DNA of 64,000 bases, from positions 1,860,001 through 1,924,000 of the forward strand of contig OZ254081.1 in NCBI GenBank assembly GCA_965267505.1. The letters are read 5' to 3'. Positions within the stretch are counted from its first letter, which is position 1; each line of letters opens with the position of its first letter. The notes below the pieces were generated by a model. It had not been told where the DNA came from. It was given only the letters and a program-made list of their open reading frames with translations, and did no database searches. Positions 25,796-33,983 of the stretch are shown here, piece after piece. Source of the stretch: JANQHS01 sp965267505. GTDB lineage: Bacteria > Bacteroidota > Bacteroidia > Cytophagales > CCMP332. The translations under genes and the position numbers were made by a program.

Positions 25796-26974
25796 ATGAA
25801 GATTCTAGCTACTATTTCCCTCATGGTTCTCTCCTTAGGAGCCATGGCCCAATGCAATCCAAGCAGCATTTTTTCCAATACCACCACCAATGCTGTTTGC
25901 ACGGAAGTGATGGGAGCAGTCAGATATTTTTATAGCAATTCGCTTCCGGATCATAGCACCGGAACCTTCCCCAATGGAGGGAATCCTCATTCGATCTCAG
26001 CTCAGCAATTATCCATCACCCTTTGTGCTTATCCTGAAAACTCTGGTTCCCTTACCTACCTTGACCAAGGAAGCGGCAATTGTCCTTATTGGGAATTTGG
26101 GGTGGCCACAAACGGATTGGTTTTGGATCCCATTGCAGCAGAATATTTCGAAAATCCAAGCACTGGACAGCTCAATACCGACTGGAATCTGAATGCTCTG
26201 TCATCAAACAATAACCTGGGCCTTGACTTCAACGATGCCCATGTTCAGCCCAGCGGAAAGTATCATTATCATGGCTTTCCTGATCAATTAGCCGCTTCAT
26301 TTGGAGTTACGGCCGGATCTCATTCGCCCTTGATCGGATATGCGGCTGATGGTTATCCGGTATACGGAAAGTATGGTTATTCCGATCCGAACAATGCAAA
26401 TAGCTCCATCGCGGAGGTCACTTCCAGCTACCGACTGAAAAGCGGTACCCGTCCTGGAAATGGAACCACTGCTCCTAATGGGCCTTATGATGGAACCTAT
26501 ACCCAGGATTATGAATATGTATCCGGGCTTGGCGACCTGGATGAATGCAATGGCAGAACGGGAGTTACTCCTGAGTATCCAGGCGGAACCTATTATTATG
26601 TGCTTACCGGCGACTTTCCTGTGATCCCCAGATGCCTGAGGGGAAATCCAGATAATACATTCACAATCGGACCTGGTTCTCAGGGATGCGGAACCTCAAA
26701 TGCAAGTTCCATTTGCAATATTCTTGGTTTGAATCAGGGAGCCTGGCTCGCGGATCAGATCAATATGTATCCAAATCCACCAAGTGAGGAATTGAACATT
26801 CAATGCAAGTTGGAGATTGAATCGGCAGAGGTATTCGATATGAACGGAAGGTCGGTATTAAGCTCAGAACTTAATGATCCCAGGATTGACGTCTCCCAAC
26901 TAGAAGCGGGAACCTATTTCGTCCAATTCAAGCTTGGACAGGAAATGGTAACCAAAAGTTTTGTGAAGAACTAG
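25796..26974 (+). CDS. YHYH-domain protein with T9SS sorting domain
   Basis: A 392-residue secreted protein: signal peptide (residues 1-19), a YHYH domain with the characteristic GKYHYHGFP motif around residue 160, and a C-terminal type IX secretion sorting domain (about 320-392: MYPNPPSEELN, FDMNGRSV, LEAGTYFV, and a terminal SFVKN). It should be delivered through the outer membrane and anchored or released at the surface. YHYH proteins are of unknown enzymatic role. It overlaps the convergent small gene by four bases, sharing CTAG as stops for both strands. Confidence 0.9.
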   Translation: MKILATISLMVLSLGAMAQCNPSSIFSNTTTNAVCTEVMGAVRYFYSNSLPDHSTGTFPNGGNPHSISAQQLSITLCAYPENSGSLTYLDQGSGNCPYWEFGVATNGLVLDPIAAEYFENPSTGQLNTDWNLNALSSNNNLGLDFNDAHVQPSGKYHYHGFPDQLAASFGVTAGSHSPLIGYAADGYPVYGKYGYSDPNNANSSIAEVTSSYRLKSGTRPGNGTTAPNGPYDGTYTQDYEYVSGLGDLDECNGRTGVTPEYPGGTYYYVLTGDFPVIPRCLRGNPDNTFTIGPGSQGCGTSNASSICNILGLNQGAWLADQINMYPNPPSEELNIQCKLEIESAEVFDMNGRSVLSSELNDPRIDVSQLEAGTYFVQFKLGQEMVTKSFVKN

Positions 26975-27237
26975 GAAGCCCTTTTACAGGTCGGACAAAC
27001 TTTACCGGTCTCGGTCTTGCGCAAAGTGATGCCCGAAACATGATTCACCACAAAATCCTGTATGAAGGCATGATTAGCTGAATGATTGTTCACATCGATC
27101 TGCTTTTCACGGTACATCTCACGGATCTGGTTATCGTATTCCTGTTCCCCCCAACAATTAGGGCATAGGCCATCAGGGCATTCGCCCGCGGTTTCAGATG
27201 CTTGTCTTTTAAAGAATGAAATCAAGGTTTCAATCAT
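26971..27237 (-). CDS. Small zinc-ribbon-like protein
   Basis: An 88-residue protein with two clusters of cysteines: GECPDGLCPNCWGEQ near residue 20 and KVCPTCKRAS at the end. They suit a structural zinc site. Conserved small genes of this type occur in Bacteroidota, with no known function. It is convergent with the YHYH gene, and its stop overlaps that gene's last codons. Standalone on the minus strand. Confidence 0.7.
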   Translation of the reverse strand: MIETLISFFKRQASETAGECPDGLCPNCWGEQEYDNQIREMYREKQIDVNNHSANHAFIQDFVVNHVSGITLRKTETGKVCPTCKRAS

Positions 27238-27277
27238 GGCTTTTGCATTTCCAGAAATTTAAGGAATAGCCAAGACC

Positions 27278-27892
27278 CTATTTGATTCGATCAAAGATAT
27301 AAGGTCCTTCGGTTGCGCCCCAGACCTGTTGACCCAGGCTGTCAAAACCCTGATCCCAACTGCTAATTGCCTCTGGTCCGATCTCGACAATAGATGTAGC
27401 ATAGCTTGCTCCTCTGAGCTTGCTTTCGCATTCTCTTTCGCGGGTTGAGCCAGCATAAATACCGTCCTCTCTTTTTTCAAGAAACACCGCACATCCATTT
27501 CTTTCTACCAATATACTCTCGTCGAATTGGTCAAAAAAGTCCGGGGTCTTCCATTTTCCGATGTAGATGGAATCTGCTTCCATGGCATAGACCGCTGAGC
27601 TGAATTTTCCGTCACCCAAGTCTTCTACCAAATAGATCCTTTGTCGGTAAGGGCGTTCCTGCATGGTGCCCAGAGCCTGCTCCACATAGAAATATGACTT
27701 TTCAGAATTTGGCCAAATGGAGGCCATGTGCAGACTGATGTGATAATAGTTTGTATCGCTAATGGATTGTTGCTCAGAACTGAATGAGCCCGTCATGAAT
27801 TTCAATAATTCGGCTTTAGAACCTTCTTTCTCTTCTTGTTTGGGAGCTGAGCAGGCAATACAAATTGCCAAAAGGAACAGTAGATTTTTCAT
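27278..27892 (-). CDS. CpcT/CpeT-family lipoprotein
   Basis: A 204-residue lipoprotein (lipobox around ICIAC, Cys14) with a CpcT/CpeT-like beta-barrel domain. Signature pieces are LLKFMTGSFSSEQQS, YFYVEQALG, RQRIYLVED, GCAVFLEK and AYATSI-like strands toward the end. In cyanobacteria the fold attaches bilins to phycobiliproteins; in Bacteroidota the domain occurs without phycobilisomes and its role is unknown. It is 42 bases downstream of the sigma/anti-sigma-like pair and may share their transcript. Confidence 0.8.
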   Translation of the reverse strand: MKNLLFLLAICIACSAPKQEEKEGSKAELLKFMTGSFSSEQQSISDTNYYHISLHMASIWPNSEKSYFYVEQALGTMQERPYRQRIYLVEDLGDGKFSSAVYAMEADSIYIGKWKTPDFFDQFDESILVERNGCAVFLEKREDGIYAGSTRERECESKLRGASYATSIVEIGPEAISSWDQGFDSLGQQVWGATEGPYIFDRIK

Positions 27893-27933
27893 ATGAACTT
27901 TTTAGAGTTCGAAAATTAAGAAGCCCTTTGGAA

Positions 27934-28251
27934 TTATGCCTTCGTTTTGGAGCGGATTAGCTGATTGTCCAGGTATTGGAACACCCCGAAAAGGACGGCG
28001 ATTCCAAATATCCATGGAAAATAGGCACCGATCTTGGAACCCATATCTCCAAAAATGACCAGCAATAATACCCCTAGCATGCCCACAAGGACAGTTAAGA
28101 GACTCTGAATGATCCATGCCTTGGTTGCTTGGGTCGTTGCTCTTTTTTCAACCCTTTTATTCAGGGTCAATTGGAAATTCTGACTCAAGGGAGTTTCCAT
28201 TTCCTTCTTTAAGGAGCTTTTTAATAATTCTTCAAATCGCTCTTCATTCAT
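27934..28251 (-). CDS. Two-helix membrane protein, candidate anti-sigma factor
   Basis: A 105-residue protein with a charged N-terminal 40 residues followed by two membrane helices (about 45-66 and 73-90). Its ATG overlaps the stop of the ECF sigma gene (ATGA), the usual arrangement for an anti-sigma factor. The N-terminal domain lies on the cytoplasmic side in the likely topology and could bind the sigma factor. It lacks the zinc-binding motif of ZAS anti-sigma factors. The role is inferred from position. Confidence 0.6.
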   Translation of the reverse strand: MNEERFEELLKSSLKKEMETPLSQNFQLTLNKRVEKRATTQATKAWIIQSLLTVLVGMLGVLLLVIFGDMGSKIGAYFPWIFGIAVLFGVFQYLDNQLIRSKTKA

Positions 28252-28799
28252 ATCAATCCAATTTCTTTTTCCAATACTGGACCGGCGAGGTCCTTTAATT
28301 TTTGCTTGGCCCGGAAAAGGTAATTCTTAACCGTTCCTTCGGGCATTCCAAGGGTGTCCACGATCTCGGCATAACTCAGCTCATCAAGATAATACAAGGA
28401 CAAAACTGTTTGGTAGGTTGCAGGAAGTTGTCGAATAAGCGATTGAATAAAACTGGAAGCATCTTTTTCCTCCACTTCCTTATCCTCAGTACCCAGGCTA
28501 AACTCAATAGCGTCCAGGTCTTTGTTAAGTAGGTTTCTCTGATTTTTCTTCATTTTATTCAAAGCCATTCTATAGGCGATCTGTCCTATCCAGCTGCTCA
28601 GTTTGGAATCGAATCGAAAGCTCTCCAGTTTCTGATGAACCTTAAGGAACACATCCTGGATCACCTCCTCCCGATCCTCTGCATTGGCAACAACAGGTGC
28701 AACCATATGGATCACCAATCCCATATGCCTGTTGACCAGTAGGTCAAAGGCACCGGGATCTCCTCTCATTACGGACTTTACCAGCTGTCTATCGTCCAT
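28248..28799 (-). CDS. ECF sigma-70 factor
   Basis: A 183-residue ECF sigma factor with region 2 at about 10-80 (FDLLVNRHMG, EVIQDVFLKVHQKLE, LSSWIGQIAYRMALNKMKK) and region 4 at about 115-170 (LPATYQTVLSLYYLDELSYAEIVDTLGMPEGTVKNYLFRAK). It is followed with overlap by a small membrane protein, a likely anti-sigma factor. A promoter in mirror image to that of the divergent operon lies at 28809-28838 and shares its elements exactly. The gene is therefore probably autoregulated and controls the DUF6249/FtsX operon. Its leader is only a few bases long. Confidence 0.92.
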   Translation of the reverse strand: MDDRQLVKSVMRGDPGAFDLLVNRHMGLVIHMVAPVVANAEDREEVIQDVFLKVHQKLESFRFDSKLSSWIGQIAYRMALNKMKKNQRNLLNKDLDAIEFSLGTEDKEVEEKDASSFIQSLIRQLPATYQTVLSLYYLDELSYAEIVDTLGMPEGTVKNYLFRAKQKLKDLAGPVLEKEIGLI

Positions 28800-28808
28800 T
28801 CTGTTGGT

Positions 28809-28838
28809 TTAGACATTCGTAGTAAATGGAATGTTGCA
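28809..28838 (-). promoter_or_regulatory. ECF-type promoter for the sigma gene
   Basis: Read on the minus strand: TGCAACATT (28838-28830), a 14-base spacer, and TGTCTAA (28815-28809). The AAC upstream and GTC downstream elements match the usual ECF promoter form. The same two words and the same spacing occur on the other strand at 28866-28895. The expected start of transcription is only a few bases before the sigma ATG at 28799. Confidence 0.7.
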
Positions 28839-28865
28839 ATCTATCCAAAAAAATTTTCGATGGGC

Positions 28866-28895
28866 TGCAACATTTTTCAAAGAGGCCTTGTCTAA
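28866..28895 (+). promoter_or_regulatory. ECF-type promoter for the DUF6249/FtsX operon
   Basis: TGCAACATT at 28866-28874, a 14-base spacer and TGTCTAA at 28889-28895, identical in words and spacing to the divergent promoter of the sigma gene. It lies 22 bases before the ATG at 28918. The alternative ATG at 28831 would be upstream of this promoter, so it cannot be used from this transcript; this decides the start. Confidence 0.7.
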
Positions 28896-28917
28896 GGGAG
28901 AAACTAATTCAAAAATT

Positions 28918-29271
28918 ATGAGTCCTGAATTGCAAGAGCTTTTGATGCCAATAGCCGTAATGGTCCCTTTCGCTGCATTGGTAGTACTTTTTACGAGAGC
29001 CTTAACTGATTATTTTCTGAAAAAGAGAATAGTACAAAGTGGCTTGAGTTCTGAAGAGATGAAAGAGTTGCTCAAGAAGCAGCAGCAAAGCAAATACAGC
29101 TCCCTGAAGTGGGGCTTGATCATATTGTTTGGAGGCCTGGGTCTGTTGGTGATCTCCGCGGTTCCTTATCAGCAAGATTCTCCTTTTCCCTTTGGAATAC
29201 TGGCGGTATCCGTATCGCTTGGCTTCCTGATCTATTATTTCATGGTGAAAAAGGAAGATTCAGCAGAATGA
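28918..29271 (+). CDS. DUF6249-like membrane protein
   Basis: A 117-residue protein with three membrane segments (about 8-28, 62-82 and 88-108) separated by a basic, glutamine-rich cytoplasmic loop (LKKQQQSKYS). It resembles DUF6249, a family often adjacent to ECF sigma genes in Bacteroidota. The start at 28918 follows the ECF-type promoter (28866-28895); the frame also opens at 28831, but that ATG lies upstream of the promoter. ATGA overlap with the permease gene ties the two together. Confidence 0.72.
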   Translation: MSPELQELLMPIAVMVPFAALVVLFTRALTDYFLKKRIVQSGLSSEEMKELLKKQQQSKYSSLKWGLIILFGGLGLLVISAVPYQQDSPFPFGILAVSVSLGFLIYYFMVKKEDSAE

Positions 29272-31679
29272 TCCGCAATTATCTTTTGATCGCCTTAAGA
29301 GGATTCTGGAAGCAAAAAGGCATTACCTTCATCAACCTGATCGGCTTGGCCGTGGGTATGTCGGTTTGCTTTCTGGTCATCCAGATGGTCCATGACCAGG
29401 TTTCCTATGACGATTTTCATGAGAACCGGAATAGGATATATCGGGTGACAACCATTGAAAAAGGTGAGTCGGAGATTTTTGAGGCAAGGGCATCATCCAC
29501 CCCTTTGTTTAAAAGACAATTGCAGGATCGGGAAACAGGCATAGAGAAATTAACCTGCATGAGTAAGTACTTCCGAGGAGAGGTCAGGTCGGAAGAGAAA
29601 ATACTCGAGTTCCAGGGATTCTATGCCGACCCTGATTTTTTTGAGGTTTTTGGTTTTGAGCTAATTGACCAGGATCCAAAAAAGGTCTTATCAGAGCCTT
29701 TTGGGGTTGTTTTGAGCAAGGAATTTGCCGAGCGGGTATTCCCGAACTCGGACCCCATTGGGAAGATGGTCAGTGTAAATGAGGACCAGGAGTATATTGT
29801 TCGAGCCATCGTAAAAGCCCCTCCGGGTAAAACCCACCTGAAATTCGATATGTTGGCTTCATTCTCCAGTTTGCATAGCCTGGTTGTCCAGGAAAAACTA
29901 AATGAGCGGGTATATAAATGGGAGAATGTGAACATGGCCTATAACTACATGCTCCTGAATGAGAACACAAGGCCTGAAGAAATAGAATCAAAATTGGATG
30001 AACTGGCCGAGGCAAATATGGATCTCAAAGAAGATCACCCCGGTTATGAATTCCACCTTCAAAGTCTTAATGATATCACACCTGGTAAGATCATGGCCAA
30101 TGAGGTAAGTTTTACTTTGCCAATGATCTTCATTGGATTTTTCCTGCTTCTTGGATTGATCGTAATCCTGACCGCCACCATCAATTATTCAAATCTTGCA
30201 ATTGCCCAGGCACTAAACAGAATAAAGGAAGTTGGCATCAGAAAGGTTAATGGGGCAACTCGCGTTTCGATCATCATTCAATTTCTTGTCGAGGCAATCC
30301 TGGTTAATCTGGGAGCCATGATCCTGGCGATGCTTTTCTATCGCTTTCTGATAGGTATGTTCAATGGCTTGTGGTTCTTCAGTTTATTGGAACTCCAATT
30401 TGAAGATAATGGATGGGCTTATATATACTTTTTCTGGTTCAGCCTCATTTTGGGGATGATTACCGGAATTGGTCCTGCCTTATACGTAAGCAGGTTTGAT
30501 CCCAGTTATTCACTTAAGGCCGGATTCAGTCCAAAGACAGGGAGGGTTAAAAGATGGTACTCCTTTTCAGGCAAAAAATTTATGATCGGATTGCAATTCT
30601 TTCTCGCATTTATCCTGATTACTACCATTACCTTAATTAGAGACCAAAGCAATAAGCTCGTCAATTCGCAATATGGATTTGATGAGGAAAATGTATTTTT
30701 TGTCGAGTTGCAAGGCCATGATGCCGAAGTTCTGAGAAGTGAATTTTCAAAGAATAGCCAAGTGCTCTCCAGTTCACTTACATCGCATCATACTGCGGTA
30801 GGGAGAACCATGGAAACCGAGATAAAAAAAGAAAAGGAGGATGAGAACATTGATTTCAATTTCTTTTCTGTAGATGAGAATTACCTGGATCTAATGAAGA
30901 TCCCGTTGATCGCAGGACAAAATATCAATACATCGAGCTCAACTGGTGAGCAAAGCAATATCCTCATTAATGAAACCGGCATGAGGCAGTTAGGATTTGA
31001 TGATCCTGAAGACTGCGTAGGAAGAATGGTTTATCGTAATGACACCTCCCTGCTAAAGATCGTGGGAGTCGTACAGGATTATAATTATGAGATATTGATG
31101 AGGGATATCAGGCCCCTAATGCTTTTGTGGGATCCAGATGATGTTGAATTTCTGTACCTGAAATTACAATCTGCTGAGGTCGGCAAAACCTATGAAGGGT
31201 TTGAAGAAGTATGGAAGGAATATGACCCAAAAAGAGATTTCAAGGCTGGTTTTTTGGATGACGAGATGGATGAATTCTATGCTGTCTTTGCGGACCTGGT
31301 AAAAATACTTTCAGTTATTGCATCACTGGCAATCATTATAACCTGTTTGGGATTGATCGGTATGGTTGATTTCGCTACCAAAGTCCGGATCAAGGAAGTC
31401 GGAGTTCGAAAAGTATTGGGTGCAGAGCACGGAAATATAGTTTGGATACTTTCCAGGGAATTCTTGATATTGATCTTGATCACTGTAGGCGTTGCCACAC
31501 CTCTGGCATTATTTATCAATTCCCTTTGGCTAAACCTTATGGCCAATCACATCGATTTTACCTTTTCGAATACTGTGCCTGGCCTTGCACTGGTATTATG
31601 TATTAGCACGATTGTGATCTTATATAAAACGGTTGCGGCGTCCAGGTCGAATCCTGTTATGCTTTTACGCTCTGAGTAA
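29268..31679 (+). CDS. FtsX/MacB-type ABC transporter permease
   Basis: An 803-residue permease of two MacB-like modules: an N-terminal helix (MIRNYLLIALRGFWKQKG, INLIGLAVGMSVCFL), periplasmic domain to about 270, three helices with RIKEVGIRKVNGATR, then a second helix (LQFFLAFILITTITL), periplasmic domain and terminal bundle with KEVGVRKVLGAEH. Unlike the permease at 10283 it has no PadR-linked prefix. The start at 29268 (ATGA overlap with DUF6249) fits the FtsX N-terminus; the frame runs upstream to 29109 but inside the preceding gene. Probably part of the ECF sigma regulon. Confidence 0.88.
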   Translation: MIRNYLLIALRGFWKQKGITFINLIGLAVGMSVCFLVIQMVHDQVSYDDFHENRNRIYRVTTIEKGESEIFEARASSTPLFKRQLQDRETGIEKLTCMSKYFRGEVRSEEKILEFQGFYADPDFFEVFGFELIDQDPKKVLSEPFGVVLSKEFAERVFPNSDPIGKMVSVNEDQEYIVRAIVKAPPGKTHLKFDMLASFSSLHSLVVQEKLNERVYKWENVNMAYNYMLLNENTRPEEIESKLDELAEANMDLKEDHPGYEFHLQSLNDITPGKIMANEVSFTLPMIFIGFFLLLGLIVILTATINYSNLAIAQALNRIKEVGIRKVNGATRVSIIIQFLVEAILVNLGAMILAMLFYRFLIGMFNGLWFFSLLELQFEDNGWAYIYFFWFSLILGMITGIGPALYVSRFDPSYSLKAGFSPKTGRVKRWYSFSGKKFMIGLQFFLAFILITTITLIRDQSNKLVNSQYGFDEENVFFVELQGHDAEVLRSEFSKNSQVLSSSLTSHHTAVGRTMETEIKKEKEDENIDFNFFSVDENYLDLMKIPLIAGQNINTSSSTGEQSNILINETGMRQLGFDDPEDCVGRMVYRNDTSLLKIVGVVQDYNYEILMRDIRPLMLLWDPDDVEFLYLKLQSAEVGKTYEGFEEVWKEYDPKRDFKAGFLDDEMDEFYAVFADLVKILSVIASLAIIITCLGLIGMVDFATKVRIKEVGVRKVLGAEHGNIVWILSREFLILILITVGVATPLALFINSLWLNLMANHIDFTFSNTVPGLALVLCISTIVILYKTVAASRSNPVMLLRSE

Positions 31680-31687
31680 TTGTTAAA

Positions 31688-31712
31688 TATTAATTATTAG
31701 TTATTAACTATT
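31688..31712 (+). repeat. Left inverted repeat flanking four-helix-bundle gene
   Basis: A 25-base AT-rich element, TATTAATTATTAGTTATTAA plus 5 bases. Its reverse complement recurs at 32120-32144 with two internal mismatches. It overlaps the last codons and stop (TAA) of the four-helix-bundle gene and begins nine bases after the stop of the permease gene. Half of it is itself nearly palindromic, as in terminal inverted repeats of small mobile cassettes. Confidence 0.55.
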
Positions 31713-32057
31713 TCTCTTTGTCGATTTAATAATTGAGGTCAGGATTTTGAGAATTTCGGTTCCATTTTTTGCAAGTTTTTGAGAGGAACTTTGGTTTAAA
31801 AATTCTCCTTCCTTAAGTAAGTCTACCCAGTAGAGAACTTCATTGCATTCTTTTTGCGCAATACTAAGCTTATGAATAAAATCAGCTCTGCTTTCTGCAT
31901 ATTCAGCTTCGTAAACATTCGCCCCAATAGAAGTACCAGATCGTAATAGTTGTTTTGAAAGGATGAATTCCTTTTTGTCTTTTATCAATTCTTTGAAAAT
32001 TATTACTACTTCAATTGCAAAAGCCCTGCTCTTATCCTTTAAGACATTCTCTCTAAT
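31704..32057 (-). CDS. Four-helix-bundle (23S rRNA intervening-sequence-type) protein, start codon uncertain
   Basis: A protein of the four-helix-bundle/IVP family, known by KKEFILSKQLLRSGTSIGANVYEA and EALYW-like helix 3 (here NEVLYWVDLLKEGEFL). The family's first helix is also present upstream (IRENVLKDKSRAFAIEVVII) in the same frame, but no ATG precedes it. The codon where Met is expected reads ATT (32057-32055). Either ATT initiates (117 residues), a TTG at 31988 gives an N-terminally shortened 94-residue product, or the start was lost. It is bracketed by inverted repeats and sits between unrelated genes. Known members bind RNA or join larger complexes; function here is unknown. Confidence 0.65.
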   Translation of the reverse strand: MRENVLKDKSRAFAIEVVIIFKELIKDKKEFILSKQLLRSGTSIGANVYEAEYAESRADFIHKLSIAQKECNEVLYWVDLLKEGEFLNQSSSQKLAKNGTEILKILTSIIKSTKRNS

Positions 32058-32119
32058 TGAGAAAGAAAAATTAATCTGGTATTGAAGAAATAAAAGGATA
32101 AATTTTACCAGGACCCATT

Positions 32120-32144
32120 AATAATTAATAACTAACAATTAATA
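32120..32144 (-). repeat. Right inverted repeat flanking four-helix-bundle gene
   Basis: Reverse-complement copy of the element at 31688-31712, with two internal mismatches over 25 bases. It lies directly downstream of the VOC gene stop (32149). Together the pair encloses about 457 bases with a single gene and no transposase. Confidence 0.55.
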
Positions 32145-32148
32145 ATTA

Positions 32149-32841
32149 TCAAGCAATTCTCTCCCATTTATTATCCTCAATCCTGATTGAGTGGTTGCCG
32201 ATTTTTGTTGAGAATCTGATCTCCATATCATTCACAAGACCCGGTTTCTCAGTTGGAAGCCAGTTTCGACCTATTATAGTTGAAAGGAAAACACCTTCCC
32301 AATTACCGACCCAGCAAAACTCCTTGTCAAAGCGACCAGGGTTAATTGGTTCGATTCCAAATTCGGAAATGAGCTTTTCAGCCATCTCTTGAGGGTCATC
32401 ATTTGGCAGGCTGATCTCATTCAAACATATTACTTCTCCAATGGAGAAGTCACCGGCAGCAGTTCTGTCCTTTACAGGCCTTTCAATGAACTCCGCAATA
32501 TTTCCATTTGGGTCATAGAAATAACAGCTTCGGCCTTCGTCAAATTGAATGATCTCGCTGTCCTGGAAAGGAAGCAGAACTATGTTACGTTCTTTTAGAA
32601 ATTTCATGCACGCTTCTAGTGCTCCAACCGGGATCAACCATGCAAAATGATAATAGTATTCAACCCGCCTTAAAATCCATGTCATTTGGGTTTGACCACA
32701 ATCAAGAGTGAAGGAATCCTCATCTTCCCTGAGGATCCTGAATCCAAGTACTCCTGAATAGAATTCCTTTTGGGATTTAAGGTCGGTGCAATAGAGTTTT
32801 ATTTCGTGGATCTTCAACTTATCTGATTTGGTAGCTAACAA
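32149..32841 (-). CDS. VOC/glyoxalase-fold protein (double-domain type)
   Basis: A 230-residue protein whose first 120 residues form a vicinal-oxygen-chelate domain (IKLYCTDLKSQKEFYSGVLGF, CYFYDPNGNIAEFIER). The remainder (about 125-230) repeats a shorter beta-rich unit, FSIGEVICLNEISLPNDDP to FSTKIGNHSIRIED, which also looks like half a VOC module. The start appears to be TTG at 32841. Unlike typical dioxygenases, no clear His/Glu metal triad is obvious. Standalone on the minus strand. Confidence 0.78.
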   Translation of the reverse strand: MLATKSDKLKIHEIKLYCTDLKSQKEFYSGVLGFRILREDEDSFTLDCGQTQMTWILRRVEYYYHFAWLIPVGALEACMKFLKERNIVLLPFQDSEIIQFDEGRSCYFYDPNGNIAEFIERPVKDRTAAGDFSIGEVICLNEISLPNDDPQEMAEKLISEFGIEPINPGRFDKEFCWVGNWEGVFLSTIIGRNWLPTEKPGLVNDMEIRFSTKIGNHSIRIEDNKWERIA

Positions 32842-32879
32842 TTTGTACCAAAACTAAAGTAATTGGAGAGACCAATTTC

Positions 32880-33983
32880 CTAAGGCTTTTCAGATGCTAC
32901 GGCAATAGTTGAATTGATTATTTGCAATGCCTTGGTTTGTCCAGAAGCATTTCGAAGTAAAAATTGCCCTTGGACGTCCAGCTCATAAGTGGGAAAGCCA
33001 TTTCTGTTTGATCCAAAAAGGGCGGAGCTAAGAATTTCAAGATTGCCCGATCCTGGTTGTGCATACCATTCTTGTCCATCCAAGGTCATGAAGAGCTCCA
33101 TCACGCGTTCGCTTTGGGGTCCATTGGAAACTGTTAGTTGATATTCAGAGCCATGATTAAAATTTCCTATGCAGCTGGTCAGGGGATCATAACTTACCAT
33201 TAAACAGGTATAATATTTTTGATTTAGGGCATCCGTAACCTCGAGGCAAATGTTTTCCTGAGAAATGTTGTTCGGAGCTTGAAACAGGATGCTGGACGTG
33301 GATCCCATAATTCCTGATCCTAAAGACCAGTTATATTGAACGGGATTAATTCCATTCGTAGTTGCTTCAGCCTTATACAAACCGGTTGAATCCAAGGAAA
33401 ATATAATTCCAATTTCACCATTCAGAGAGGGATTTAATAAATAGCTCTGGTTTGAAGTACAGCCATTGGAGTAGTAAAATGTTGCTATAACATTATAGTA
33501 GATATCTGCCACCAGATAGTCATGAATGGGGTCTAATCCGGATCGGAAACTTCCATCTCCAAAGTCCCATACGATGCTGTCCAAAGTTTTTCCTTGTTGA
33601 GGTGAAGAAGAAAAGGATACCCGATAAAATTCATTTGTGTCGAGAGCCGACGCCCCTGTAATGCCAGGTAGGAGAGTACTATTTGGATCAGCATTTGCCT
33701 GAGTTGAATTTAGATCTCGGAATCTGAATTCAATGGAAGGAATGGAACCAGGGTCAGAGCTGGATTCCATCTTGCCTTCAAACCACCTTTGTCCGTAGTT
33801 ATCCAGAGAAATGGCCGTGTTCATGAAGTAAGATGATCTTCCCGCCTGGAATTCAAAGGGTTCTCCATCAAGAACGCCATTCACAATAAACTTTGATTCA
33901 GGATCAATGGGCCTTGGTTCTTCTTTTTCCGTACAAGCTGAGAAAACCACGGCCAAGAGAAAGACCTTAATTATTTTGTTCAT
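32880..33983 (-). CDS. PKD-domain lipoprotein
   Basis: A 367-residue lipoprotein (signal MNKIIKVFLLAVVF then SAC, Cys at about residue 17). It has a PKD-type beta-sandwich around 125-230 with the diagnostic VWDFGDGS and a similar second region (YNWSLGSGIM). The ATG at 33983 overlaps the upstream stop (ATGA). It is the last gene of the sigma/beta-barrel operon. A short AATTGG/CCAATT hairpin (32861-32877) lies just behind the stop but has no T-tract. Probably an adhesion or surface protein. Confidence 0.75.
   Translation of the reverse strand: MNKIIKVFLLAVVFSACTEKEEPRPIDPESKFIVNGVLDGEPFEFQAGRSSYFMNTAISLDNYGQRWFEGKMESSSDPGSIPSIEFRFRDLNSTQANADPNSTLLPGITGASALDTNEFYRVSFSSSPQQGKTLDSIVWDFGDGSFRSGLDPIHDYLVADIYYNVIATFYYSNGCTSNQSYLLNPSLNGEIGIIFSLDSTGLYKAEATTNGINPVQYNWSLGSGIMGSTSSILFQAPNNISQENICLEVTDALNQKYYTCLMVSYDPLTSCIGNFNHGSEYQLTVSNGPQSERVMELFMTLDGQEWYAQPGSGNLEILSSALFGSNRNGFPTYELDVQGQFLLRNASGQTKALQIINSTIAVASEKP

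Noticed and set aside
28830..28874. Perfect nine-base inverted repeat read as hairpin or repressor site
   Set aside because: The two arms are explained as the upstream elements of divergent ECF promoters, each followed by TGTCTAA at equal distance.
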